Positions 1-7,923 of a stretch of DNA of 50,936 nt are shown here, one piece after another. Source of the DNA: JAAYCB01 sp012744395 (lineage in GTDB: Bacteria; Planctomycetota; Planctomycetia; Pirellulales; Thermoguttaceae). Numbering within the stretch: the first letter of the stretch is position 1; each line of letters begins with the position of its first letter. Under the pieces are notes generated by a model. The model worked only from the letters and a program-made list of their open reading frames with translations. It had not been told where the DNA came from and ran no database searches. The stretch spans positions 1 through 50,936 of the forward strand of contig JAQVNJ010000030.1 in NCBI GenBank assembly GCA_028703175.1, given 5' to 3'. Made by a program: the position numbers and the translations under genes.

Positions 1-168
1 GACGGCGATTCGAGCCGCCTGTCTCCCTCGCGGCTCTATTTCACCAACTCCACGGGAGACCGGCTCTACCTGCTCCCCTACCAGATGGACGCCGAGTATG
101 CCGAACCGGTGCTGCTCGACCCGCCGACCCCTGCGGCCCCCAAAAGTCGCCTGAAGAAGACGCAATGA
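1..168 (+). CDS. C-terminal 55 residues of an unrecognised protein (cut by window edge)
   Basis: Frame 1 is open from the first base to a TGA at 166-168. The visible tail reads through SRLYFTNSTGDRLYLLPYQM and ends in a basic KSRLKKTQ. I do not recognise the family. The next gene, ftsK, is convergent, with about 90 bases between the stops. Codon use is GC-rich like the neighbours, which supports a real coding end. Function cannot be given from this fragment. Confidence 0.55.
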   Translation, partial: DGDSSRLSPSRLYFTNSTGDRLYLLPYQMDAEYAEPVLLDPPTPAAPKSRLKKTQ

Positions 169-257
169 CAATTCGGATGGCGGGAATTGGGAGACTCCCA
201 ACGTAATCGCCGGCCTTCACGGCGGGCGGGGGCTGTCCTGGGGTATGCTGGCCCCTG

Positions 258-2984
258 TCAGGCGGACTCCACGTGCCACGGGTCGTCGTCTTCGATCCCT
301 TGGCTTCCGTACTCGCTTTCCTCGAAGGCGTCGTCCTCCTCGGCGTCGAAGTCTTCGTCGCCGTAAGGTCCCTTGTCCCCGCTGCTGTTTGTCGCCTTCC
401 GATCAGCCCCTCGGGCCCGAGTCTGCGGCGGCCGCGACCGGCTGCCTTCCCAAGGCGCGGGCATGTCGTCGGCCGGATCGTCGATCTCTTCGAAGTCGTG
501 GGGGACCGGCCCGCCATCGCGCGGTTCGGCTTGCGCCGCCGCTGAAGTGCGGGCCGGCGGGGCAAGCTGGATCTTGGTGCTGCGCCTGGTCTTGGGCTCG
601 GCCGCCGGGAGCGGCTGCGATTGCGGCGCCTTGCCGCTGATTCGTTCCCATTCCTCGACGCTCAGCAGAATCTCGCGGGCCTGCGAGCCGTTGTAGGGGC
701 CGACGATGCCGTCTTCCTCCATGTAATCGATCAGCCGCGCAGCGCGGCCGTAGCCGATGCCCAAGGCCCGTTGCAGCAGCGAGACGCTGCCGCGGCCTTC
801 GCGGACCACGATATCGACCGCTCCCTCGTAGAGCTCGTCCCGATTGCTCAACTTCGGCCCGCTCTCGCCGTCGTCGGTCTTCAACTGCACCAATTCGTGG
901 ACGTACTGCGGCTCGCTGGTCGCCACGGCGTCGATCACCTTGGCGATCTCGTCGTCGCTCAGATAGGTTCCCTGGCCGCGAATCAAGGCGCTCGTGCCGG
1001 GCCGCAGGAACAGCATGTCGCCGTTGCCGAGGAGCTTTTCGGCGCCCATTTCGTCAAGCACCACGCGGCTGTCGATGCGGCTGGAAACCTCGAACGCGAT
1101 CCGCGCCGGCAGGTTCGACTTGATCAGGCCGGTGATCACGTCGACGGTCGGCTTCTGGGTCGCCAGCACGAGGTGGATGCCGACCGCCCGGCTCTTCTGG
1201 GCGAGTCGGATGATGTGGCCTTCCACCTCCTTGGCGGCGGTCATCATCAGGTCGGCCATTTCGTCGGCGACGATCACGATATACGGCATGTGGCGAGGAA
1301 TCTCCGCCCACTCCTCGTCGGATTCCGGTTCGATCCGGTCCTTGAGTTCCTCCTCGCCAAGCTGGTTGTACACGCTCAAGTGGCGGACGCCGGCGCGGGC
1401 CAGCAGCTGGTAGCGCTCCTCCATCTTCTCGACCGCCCAGGCGAGAATCGCCTCCGCCTTGCGCATGTCGGTCACCACCGGATGCATCAGGTGGGGGATC
1501 TTCTTATAGGGGCTCAACTCGACCATCTTCGGGTCGACGAGCAGCATCCGCACCTCGTCGGGCCGCCGCGACATGAGGATCGAGACGATGATCGAGTTCA
1601 GGCAGACGCTCTTGCCCGTGCCCGTCCGGCCGGCGATCAGCAGGTGCGGCAAGGTCGACAGGTCGACGACCATCGGATTGCCCGACACGTCCTTGCCCAG
1701 AAAGATCGGAATCCGCATCGCCTGGACCTTGCCGGCCGTCTCCTCGATGACTTCGCGAATCCGGACGAGTTGCCGCTCGGAATTGGGCACCTCGATCCCG
1801 ACCGTGTTCTTGCCGGGAATCGGGGCCACGATCCGCACGCTCGGCACGCGGAGCGCAATCGCCAGGTCGTCGGCCAGCCCCGTGATCCGGCTCAGCCGCA
1901 GGCCCGCCTCCAGCTCGACCTCGAATTGGGCGATCACCGGGCCGGTCTGAATCTCCACGACGCGGACATTGAAGCCGAAGTTGGCGAATGTCTTCTCCAG
2001 GAGCTTGGCCTGGCGGCGGACCTCCTTCTCATGGTCCTCGAAACAGAACGGCTCGCTTTCCAGCAGCAGGTCGATCGAGGGCAGTTCGTAGTCGGCCGCC
2101 TCGTCCGCCTTGGCCGCGGCCTCGATCTCCTCAATCAACTGCTCGCGCTTGGATTTCCGCGGCTTGCGAATCCGCAGGGGCGAGGCGAGTTCTCCGGCCG
2201 CCGCTTCGGCCCCCTGGCCACCGCCAGCGGCGTCCTCCTTGGCTTGCTCGACGAGGACGACCTCGTCCGCAAGGTCCTCCTTCTCCGGCAACGCTCGGCC
2301 GAACCGATTGATCGCCGGACCGTCTTCATCGCCCCCCCGGCCGGAGTCCTTCTCAGAGGCGCACCTCGCCACGGCGGCGCTGCGGGCAGCGCGGGCGCGC
2401 TGCCCGGCCGTACGCCCGACCCCGACCACCTGGCGGCCGAATCCCAGCAGGGGAATAACGAACAGCCAGCCGGCGAGCCGCAACAGCAGGTAGTCGGTGG
2501 CAAGAAACACTCCCACGCACGCCGCGCTGATCACCAGGATATACGCCCCCACGCTGGCGAAATACATCTCGAGCATGCCGCGCCCGGCCGCGCCCAGGTA
2601 TCCGCCGGCGCCGATCACCGGTCCGGGGGAAAGCTCCGGCACGGTCATGCTCGCCAGAGCGGAGAAACCGGCCAGCGAGAGCAGCCAGCCCGACAGACGC
2701 ACCAGAGGCTCCGTGATCTCGTGCCGGGCAAGCAGCGCGGCGGTGAGCAGGGCCATCGAACCGAGAACGTAATAAGCGCCGAGGCCGAACGCCGTCAGCA
2801 GCACGTGGCTGACGATTGCGCCGGAGTGACCGCAGAGGTTGTTGACCGACTCGGGAGGAGGGTAGACGAGCCGGCCCGGCGGGTCCTCGGGCGCATAGCT
2901 CAACAGCGCCGCGGCCAGAAACACGGTCAACGCGAGCAAGCCGAGTGCCAACAGGTCGATTTTGAGGTTGCGTTCCTCGAACAT
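258..2984 (-). CDS. ftsK: FtsK/SpoIIIE-type DNA translocase
   Basis: This is a septal DNA pump that moves chromosome ends through the closing division septum. The 908 residues begin with a membrane domain of about four segments (roughly residues 9-30, 55-86, 94-113 and 134-185), followed by a short charged linker. The motor domain has Walker A GRTGTGKS with Lys458 and Walker B IVADEMAD with Asp574-Glu575. A winged-helix gamma domain follows (ELYEGAVDIVVREGRGSVSL to about residue 790). Unusually, about 115 more residues come after gamma: a Pro-rich stretch, then a very acidic tail with runs of D and E. Gamma normally ends FtsK proteins. The start ATG has only a weak ribosome-binding site, but the membrane domain begins directly after it. 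Family assignment is secure; the role of the tail is unknown. Confidence 0.96.
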   Translation of the reverse strand: MFEERNLKIDLLALGLLALTVFLAAALLSYAPEDPPGRLVYPPPESVNNLCGHSGAIVSHVLLTAFGLGAYYVLGSMALLTAALLARHEITEPLVRLSGWLLSLAGFSALASMTVPELSPGPVIGAGGYLGAAGRGMLEMYFASVGAYILVISAACVGVFLATDYLLLRLAGWLFVIPLLGFGRQVVGVGRTAGQRARAARSAAVARCASEKDSGRGGDEDGPAINRFGRALPEKEDLADEVVLVEQAKEDAAGGGQGAEAAAGELASPLRIRKPRKSKREQLIEEIEAAAKADEAADYELPSIDLLLESEPFCFEDHEKEVRRQAKLLEKTFANFGFNVRVVEIQTGPVIAQFEVELEAGLRLSRITGLADDLAIALRVPSVRIVAPIPGKNTVGIEVPNSERQLVRIREVIEETAGKVQAMRIPIFLGKDVSGNPMVVDLSTLPHLLIAGRTGTGKSVCLNSIIVSILMSRRPDEVRMLLVDPKMVELSPYKKIPHLMHPVVTDMRKAEAILAWAVEKMEERYQLLARAGVRHLSVYNQLGEEELKDRIEPESDEEWAEIPRHMPYIVIVADEMADLMMTAAKEVEGHIIRLAQKSRAVGIHLVLATQKPTVDVITGLIKSNLPARIAFEVSSRIDSRVVLDEMGAEKLLGNGDMLFLRPGTSALIRGQGTYLSDDEIAKVIDAVATSEPQYVHELVQLKTDDGESGPKLSNRDELYEGAVDIVVREGRGSVSLLQRALGIGYGRAARLIDYMEEDGIVGPYNGSQAREILLSVEEWERISGKAPQSQPLPAAEPKTRRSTKIQLAPPARTSAAAQAEPRDGGPVPHDFEEIDDPADDMPAPWEGSRSRPPQTRARGADRKATNSSGDKGPYGDEDFDAEEDDAFEESEYGSQGIEDDDPWHVESA

Positions 2985-3345
2985 TCCAGCGCTCGGTCAT
3001 CCGGCCGCCAACCTTGCGCAAGTCCTTGCGGCACCGCCGTTCCCAGGCGCTTCCGTGCCCTGGACATCGATTTTCATCCGATGAACAGAATCGGCTCGGC
3101 GGGCAGCCGTTGGCCAGCACGCCTCGCCGCGGCCATGCCGCTTGCCCCGCAGTTGTCACGCGAGCAACCGGCAGACCGGCTATAGCCGGCACGACAAGAG
3201 CCGCCGCGCCCCTCCAAGCGGTAGAAACGCTGCGACCCGCCTGGTTGCCGCACCGCGGCTGGTTCCCGCCCCCGCCTGGTTCCCAAGCTCCAGCTTGGGA
3301 ACCCGCGGACAGGCAGCGCGGCATGAGGCGCGCCCTCGGCCGTCG
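2985..3345. other. Intergenic gap between ftsK and truB
   Basis: These 361 bases separate two minus-strand genes. No convincing coding frame is present, since the open frames here are antisense extensions of neighbouring genes. The only clear structure is the perfect 12-base-arm palindrome listed separately. Confidence 0.6.
3278..3303. repeat. Perfect palindrome, dispersed TTCCCAAGCT/AGCTTGGGAA element
   Basis: Two 12-base arms, GGTTCCCAAGCT and AGCTTGGGAACC, are separated by only CC. A related copy with the same CCCAAGC/GCTTGGG arms lies at 32552-32575 inside the T6SS locus. Two copies in intergenic DNA of one window suggest a genome-wide REP-like family. The hairpin could also act in RNA downstream of truB, but there is no T-run to call a terminator. 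Confidence 0.7.
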
Positions 3346-4236
3346 CTAAAGCAGCTCGGCGGGCGGAAAATTCCGCTTCGGCGCCAGTTCGTTCCCGTTC
3401 CGCACGGTCATGATGCTCACCAGCCGGCCGGAAGGATCGAGCCCCGCGACGTCCAGGCCCGGATCGAGGCGCCCCGGCGATTGCACCGTGCGGCCGGAGA
3501 GGATCCGCCGCACCTGGTCCTCGCCGAGGACGATTTGCGGAAGTTGGGATACGGCCGCAATCGGCGGCAGGAGATGCCCCGGCCAATTGTCTCTGGTCAA
3601 CGACTCCGGACTGACGGCCTCTTCAATCCGAAACGGCCCGATTGCCGTTCGCTGGAGCGCCGACATCACGGCAGCCGTCCCGAGCGACGCGGCCAGGTCG
3701 CGGCCCAGCGAACGCACGTAGGTCCCCCCCCCGCACTCGATCGTCAGGCGCAGTTCGGGGTACTCGTAGGCGACGACGTGCAACCGGTGGACATCGACTT
3801 CGCGCGGCGCAAGTCGCACATCCTCGCCTCGCCTGGCCAGGTCGTAGGCGCGCCGCCCCCCTACCTTGATCGCGGAATAGGCGGGCGGACGCTGGAGAAT
3901 TCGGCCAGTCAGTCGCTCGGCGGCTTCGCGGACAGCGCTGGCCGTGGGGATCGGCGGATCGACCAACTCCGTCACCGCGCCGTCGGTGTCCTCCGTGTCG
4001 CTTTGCCGGCCGAGGAGAAACGTGGCGGAATACGTCTTGGGCATCTGCTGCACGTAGTCGGTCAGCCGCGTCGCCCGGCCGACCGGCGTCACGAGCACGC
4101 CCGAGGCCAACGGGTCGAGCGTGCCCGCATGGCCAACCTTGATCGCGCGGCCGGCGAGGCGCTGCACCTGGTCGACGACCTGCCGGGAGGTCAAACCCGC
4201 CGGCTTGCACAGATTGAGCAATCCCCACCTCGCCAC
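3346..4236 (-). CDS. truB: tRNA pseudouridine(55) synthase TruB
   Basis: The enzyme converts U55 of the tRNA T-loop to pseudouridine. The 296-residue product has the family N-terminus (LLNLCKPAGLTS) and the catalytic block GHAGTLDPLASGVL with Asp41 as nucleophile. Later blocks GRILQRPPAYSAIKVGGRRAY and CGGGTYVRSLGRDLA are also typical. Length is normal for the family. The start is a GTG at 4234-4236, preceded by a purine-rich AAAGGG, and the protein aligns with the family from its first residues. It lies upstream of ftsK on the same strand but 361 bases away, so co-transcription is uncertain. Confidence 0.96.
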   Translation of the reverse strand: MARWGLLNLCKPAGLTSRQVVDQVQRLAGRAIKVGHAGTLDPLASGVLVTPVGRATRLTDYVQQMPKTYSATFLLGRQSDTEDTDGAVTELVDPPIPTASAVREAAERLTGRILQRPPAYSAIKVGGRRAYDLARRGEDVRLAPREVDVHRLHVVAYEYPELRLTIECGGGTYVRSLGRDLAASLGTAAVMSALQRTAIGPFRIEEAVSPESLTRDNWPGHLLPPIAAVSQLPQIVLGEDQVRRILSGRTVQSPGRLDPGLDVAGLDPSGRLVSIMTVRNGNELAPKRNFPPAELL

Positions 4237-4690
4237 GCGAACCCTTTCTTTGATCTCTCCAAATCCACCGGCGCGGCCCCACGGGACCGGCCGCCGGCAC
4301 GGGCCCCGATAGACGAGGGCATCCCCGGCGGCGCGGCGCCCTTTGGCCCGCGCTGTTCATTCTAGGGCATCGCCGAGATGCTCGCCCAGCCCCTTCCAAC
4401 CCGACGCGTCAGCGAGGCCCGCCCCTTTCAACCCGACGCGTCAGCGAGGCCCTTCGACCCCGCTCAGTCTGCGTTTTCGGGCGGCTGGCCAACACGGCCA
4501 GAGGGCGTTACCATGAACAGGCGAGGGTCGCCACGCGCCAGACCCGAGGCGTTCTCGATTTTCCACGCGCTCCGCTGGCCCCCGCGGGGCGGCCCGCTGC
4601 GTGTTTCGCGTCTCAGCCAACCAGGCAACACGACTTCAAGAGTCCTTGCCCGCTGATTCGCGCCAACCAGCTCCGCGCTCGAAACCAGGC
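4237..4690. other. Divergent intergenic region between truB and the Ser/Thr kinase
   Basis: These 454 bases should contain promoters for both divergent genes. I could not pick out a convincing -35/-10 pair. The region holds two exact 24-base direct repeats (4397-4420 and 4429-4452). The kinase frame stays open back to a GTG at 4601, but those extra residues do not resemble a kinase N-terminus. Confidence 0.55.
4397..4452 (+). repeat. Two direct copies of the ACCCGACGCGTnAGCGAGG dispersed repeat
   Basis: The 24-base unit starting CAACCCGACGCGTCAGCGAG occurs exactly at 4397-4420 and again at 4429-4452. The same core with AA in place of CA appears around 50487-50620, and a diverged copy at 17186-17227. 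Two copies with an 8-base gap and no further units make this a dispersed intergenic repeat rather than a CRISPR. Confidence 0.75.
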
Positions 4691-6610
4691 ATGCCGAAAC
4701 CGGATTCCGAGAAACGACCGGACCAACTCGGCCCCTACCGCATCCTGCGAACGCTCGGGCGGGGTGGGATGGGAGTGGTCTACCAGGGCGTCAACCTGCA
4801 AACCGAGGAGACGGTGGCGGTCAAGGTCTTGGCGGCCGGCTTCCACCACGATACGGGGCTCCGCCAACGATTCGAAGTGGAAATCGAAACGCTTCGCAAG
4901 CTGAACCATCCGAACATCGTCCGTTTGCTCGGATTCGGCGAGGAGGAAGGGCGGCTGTTCTACTCGATGGAATACGTCGACGGACGCAGCCTGGAGCACG
5001 AACTGCTGGCCGGCCGGCACTTCGACTGGCGCGAAACGGCCGAAATGGGCATCGCAATCTGCGCCGCGCTGAAGCACGCCCACGATCGCGGCGTGATCCA
5101 CCGCGACATCAAGCCCGCCAACCTGCTGATCGCCAACGACGGCACGGTCAAGCTCTCCGACTTCGGCATCGCCCGCCTGTTCGGCCAGACGCGGCTGACG
5201 GCCGCCGGCAACGTGCTCGGGACGGCCGACTTCATGGCGCCCGAGCAGGCCGACGCCCGCCCCGTCGGCCCCCGGTCCGACCTGTACAGCCTGGGGTGTG
5301 TCCTCTATACGGTCCTGGCGAACAGGCCGCCGCTGGTCGCCAACACGTTCGTTGAGATGCTCAAGAAGCAGCGGACCGAGATGCCGCTGCCGGTCCGCCA
5401 ATACGCCCCCAGCGTCCCCGAGGAATTCCAGGCGATCCTGATCGATCTCCTGGCCAAGGACCCGGCCAAGCGGATCCGCAACGCAGCGATCCTCGCGCGG
5501 CGCCTGTCGGCGATGATCCACGGGCTCACCCGCCAGGAGGGCGCCGCCGGGGAGGTGGACGAGCGGGCGCTCTCGCCGAAGGAGCGGGAGTTCGTCTCCG
5601 CGCCGACGATCGGCGACACGCCGCATCCGTCGGGCGATCCGCTGGAGGCGCAACCCGATCCGGTCGAAAAGACCCGCCAGGCGGAACCCGGCGAACTCGC
5701 CAGCGGCGCAAGAGCCACGGAGGTCTTCCAGCCGTCGGCCGCCGGGATGGCCGGGGCGGCGGGCGGCGCGGGCGGCGCCCGCGGGCGATTCACCGAGGTC
5801 GAAGCGGAAGACCTCGACCAGGTGGAGACGGAGGACGAACCGCCGCCCTGGATCTCCGTGCAAACCTGGGTCCTGCTGGCCGCCGCCGCGGCCGTCGCGC
5901 TTGCGGTCTGGTATCTGCTCCAGCCGCCGTCCGCCGATCGGCTCTACAAGCAGATCATGCAGAAGACGGCCGACAAGACGATCGATTCCTACCGCGACGC
6001 GGAGCCGAAAATCGCCCAGTTTCTGGAGCACTATTCCGGTGATCCACGGTCCGGAAGACTCCGCGCAATGCTCACGTCCGTGGAACTCTACCTGCGCGAA
6101 CGGCGCTTCGATCTCCAGGCCGGAGGCCGCGGCGATCTGGGAACCCTGCTGCCGATCGAAAGGGCCTACGTCGAAGCGCTCAACTACATGCGGATCGAAC
6201 CGGAACTGGGAATCGCCAGGCTCACAGCGCTGATCGCGCTCTACGACAACCGGCAGGACCGCACGAAGCCGTTCGACACCACCGGCCCGACGGGGATGTG
6301 CCTGGAACTGGCCCGCCGGCGGCTCGAGCAGATGCGGCTGACGATGCAGCGATCGACCGCCGACGACCTCAACCTGATCCGCAAGCAGCTTGCCAAGGCC
6401 GATGGGATCGAGTCGGCCGATCCCGATCGCGCCCGGGAAATCAGGCAGGCGGCGCTCGACGTCTACGGCAACAAGCCCTGGGCGAAACCGGTCCTGGAGG
6501 AAGCCCGCCGCACGCTCGGCGGCGATCCGGATGCGACCGGTCAACCGGCCAGGCGCGACAATCCAGACCCGGACAATCATCCCCCGAGGAGTGGTTCCAA
6601 TGCCCCTTGA
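4691..6610 (+). CDS. Transmembrane serine/threonine protein kinase (Hanks type)
   Basis: This is a eukaryotic-type signalling kinase. Starting at ATG 4691 the product is 639 residues and begins just ahead of the kinase fold (LGPYRILRTLGRGGMGVVYQ). Visible elements are the glycine loop GRGGMG (23-28), ATP-binding Lys45 in VAVKVL, the catalytic HRDIKPANLL with Asp139, DFG at Asp157, and APEQ. After the kinase domain comes an acidic, Gly/Ala-rich linker. One membrane segment follows (about 393-412, WVLLAAAAAVALAVWYLL), and then a roughly 220-residue helical extracytoplasmic domain I do not recognise. An in-frame GTG at 4601 would add 30 unrelated residues, so I prefer 4691. Its last 11 bases overlap the start of hemB, so the two are probably co-expressed. 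Substrate unknown. Confidence 0.92.
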   Translation: MPKPDSEKRPDQLGPYRILRTLGRGGMGVVYQGVNLQTEETVAVKVLAAGFHHDTGLRQRFEVEIETLRKLNHPNIVRLLGFGEEEGRLFYSMEYVDGRSLEHELLAGRHFDWRETAEMGIAICAALKHAHDRGVIHRDIKPANLLIANDGTVKLSDFGIARLFGQTRLTAAGNVLGTADFMAPEQADARPVGPRSDLYSLGCVLYTVLANRPPLVANTFVEMLKKQRTEMPLPVRQYAPSVPEEFQAILIDLLAKDPAKRIRNAAILARRLSAMIHGLTRQEGAAGEVDERALSPKEREFVSAPTIGDTPHPSGDPLEAQPDPVEKTRQAEPGELASGARATEVFQPSAAGMAGAAGGAGGARGRFTEVEAEDLDQVETEDEPPPWISVQTWVLLAAAAAVALAVWYLLQPPSADRLYKQIMQKTADKTIDSYRDAEPKIAQFLEHYSGDPRSGRLRAMLTSVELYLRERRFDLQAGGRGDLGTLLPIERAYVEALNYMRIEPELGIARLTALIALYDNRQDRTKPFDTTGPTGMCLELARRRLEQMRLTMQRSTADDLNLIRKQLAKADGIESADPDRAREIRQAALDVYGNKPWAKPVLEEARRTLGGDPDATGQPARRDNPDPDNHPPRSGSNAP

Positions 6611-7619
6611 GCCAACCGGCAGGCATGTCGGCTTTCCGACAACCCGGCTGCGGCGCTTGCGTTATCATCCAGGAGTTCGCCGCCTGGTCCGCGCCGTCGA
6701 CGTCGCGCCCGGCAACCTGATTCTGCCGCTCTTCGTGCGGCCCGGCCGGGGCGTCCGCCGGCCGATCGCCGCGATGCCCGGCCACGACCAGGTTTCGCCC
6801 GACCTGCTGGCCGAAGAAGGCCGGCGGATCGCCGAGCTGGGGATCGGCGGCGTGATCCTGTTCGGCATCCCCGACACCAAGGACGCCCACGGGAGCGATG
6901 CGACCAGCCGTACGGGGATCATCGCCCAGGCCGTCGCGCAACTCAAGGCCGCCGTGCCCGACCTGCTGGTGATTACCGACGTCTGCTTCTGCGAGTACAC
7001 CGACCACGGGCATTGCGGGGCGCTCGTCGAGCGCAACGGGCAATTCGACGTCGACAACGACGCCACGCTCGAAATGCTCGTCCGCCAGGCGGTTGTCCAT
7101 GCCCGGGCGGGCGCGGACATCGTCGCCCCGAGCGGGATGATGGATGGGATGGTCGGGGCGATTCGCGGCGGGCTCGACGCGGCCGGGTTTTCCCACCTGC
7201 CGATCATGAGCTATGCGGCCAAGTACGCCAGCGGCTTCTACGGACCGTTCCGCGAGGCGGCCGAGAGCGCCCCCCGGTTCGGCAATCGCCGAACCTACCA
7301 GATGGACCCGGCCGCCGCCGCGGGGCAGGCGATCCGCGAAGTCGAGCTCGACATCGCCGAAGGGGCCGACCTGGTGATCGTCAAGCCGGCGCTGGCGTAT
7401 CTCGACGTGATCGGCGCGGTTGCCGCGCGGTATCCCGGCGTGCCGCTGGCCGCCTACAACGTCTCCGGCGAGTTCAGCATGATCAAGGCGGCCGCCGAGC
7501 GCGGCTGGCTCGACGAACAGACGGTCGCCCTGGAAAGCCTCGTCGCCATCCGCCGCGCCGGCGCGCAGATCATCATCACCTACTGGGCCAAGGACGTGGC
7601 GCGGTGGCAACAGGCCTGA
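6600..7619 (+). CDS. hemB: Delta-aminolevulinic acid dehydratase (porphobilinogen synthase)
   Basis: The enzyme condenses two 5-aminolevulinate molecules into porphobilinogen in haem and tetrapyrrole synthesis. The product is 339 residues. The two active-site lysines are visible: Lys208 in SYAAKYASGFYGPFREA and Lys262 in IVKPALAYLDV. The zinc site is DVCFCEYTDHGHC with Cys129, Cys131 and Cys139, so this is a zinc-dependent type. The start at ATG 6600 is fixed by the family N-terminus (RLRRLRYHPGVRRLVR follows shortly) and by a GAGGA ribosome-binding site at 6586-6590. The frame is open further upstream inside the kinase gene, but that part is a shadow. The 11-base overlap suggests translational coupling to the kinase. 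Confidence 0.96.
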   Translation: MPLEPTGRHVGFPTTRLRRLRYHPGVRRLVRAVDVAPGNLILPLFVRPGRGVRRPIAAMPGHDQVSPDLLAEEGRRIAELGIGGVILFGIPDTKDAHGSDATSRTGIIAQAVAQLKAAVPDLLVITDVCFCEYTDHGHCGALVERNGQFDVDNDATLEMLVRQAVVHARAGADIVAPSGMMDGMVGAIRGGLDAAGFSHLPIMSYAAKYASGFYGPFREAAESAPRFGNRRTYQMDPAAAAGQAIREVELDIAEGADLVIVKPALAYLDVIGAVAARYPGVPLAAYNVSGEFSMIKAAAERGWLDEQTVALESLVAIRRAGAQIIITYWAKDVARWQQA

Positions 7620-7923
7620 CCCGAACAAAGGGGGGCGCGGGCGGCGCGGTGGCGACTGGTCGATTCTGGTTCGGCTCTTGTTGCCCGACGGTTGACTTCT
7701 GGCGGCACTGAACGCCGCCGGGGCTGTTGGCGGCTGAGGTTTTCACCGCCGCGGGCGTCTCTGTTCGATGGACCCGCGAGGAGCCGAGGCCCGCGATTCC
7801 CCGGCATCAGAACCGCCGGGCGGCGGCTGGCATCCCCCGCCGCTCTCGGATACCATGGGGCGGTTGTTGTTCGGAGCGTACCCGGGCGACGCCCCAAGGG
7901 GAATTCGAGAGCTGAAGGAGAAA
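7620..7923. other. Intergenic gap after hemB
   Basis: These 304 bases hold no gene I can support. The oxidoreductase frame downstream is open back to 7768, but the Tat signal and ribosome-binding site place its start at 7924. No clear terminator or promoter was recognised. Confidence 0.5.

Noticed and set aside
621..3185. Open frame of 854 codons on the plus strand
   Set aside because: It is antisense to ftsK and truB-side DNA, has no recognisable domain and shows the composition expected of a shadow frame in high-GC DNA. The same applies to the long antisense frames opposite the kinase (4613-6580), clpV (17183-19882), tssE-tssC2 (23291-25831), tssM (31172-32698) and the surface protein (39765-41861).
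4391..4455. Possible CRISPR fragment
   Set aside because: Only two 24-base units with an 8-base gap, and the same core occurs elsewhere singly and inverted, so it is a dispersed repeat.
4601..4690. Upstream extension of the kinase gene to a GTG at 4601
   Set aside because: The 30 added residues have no kinase similarity and the family-like start comes right after ATG 4691.
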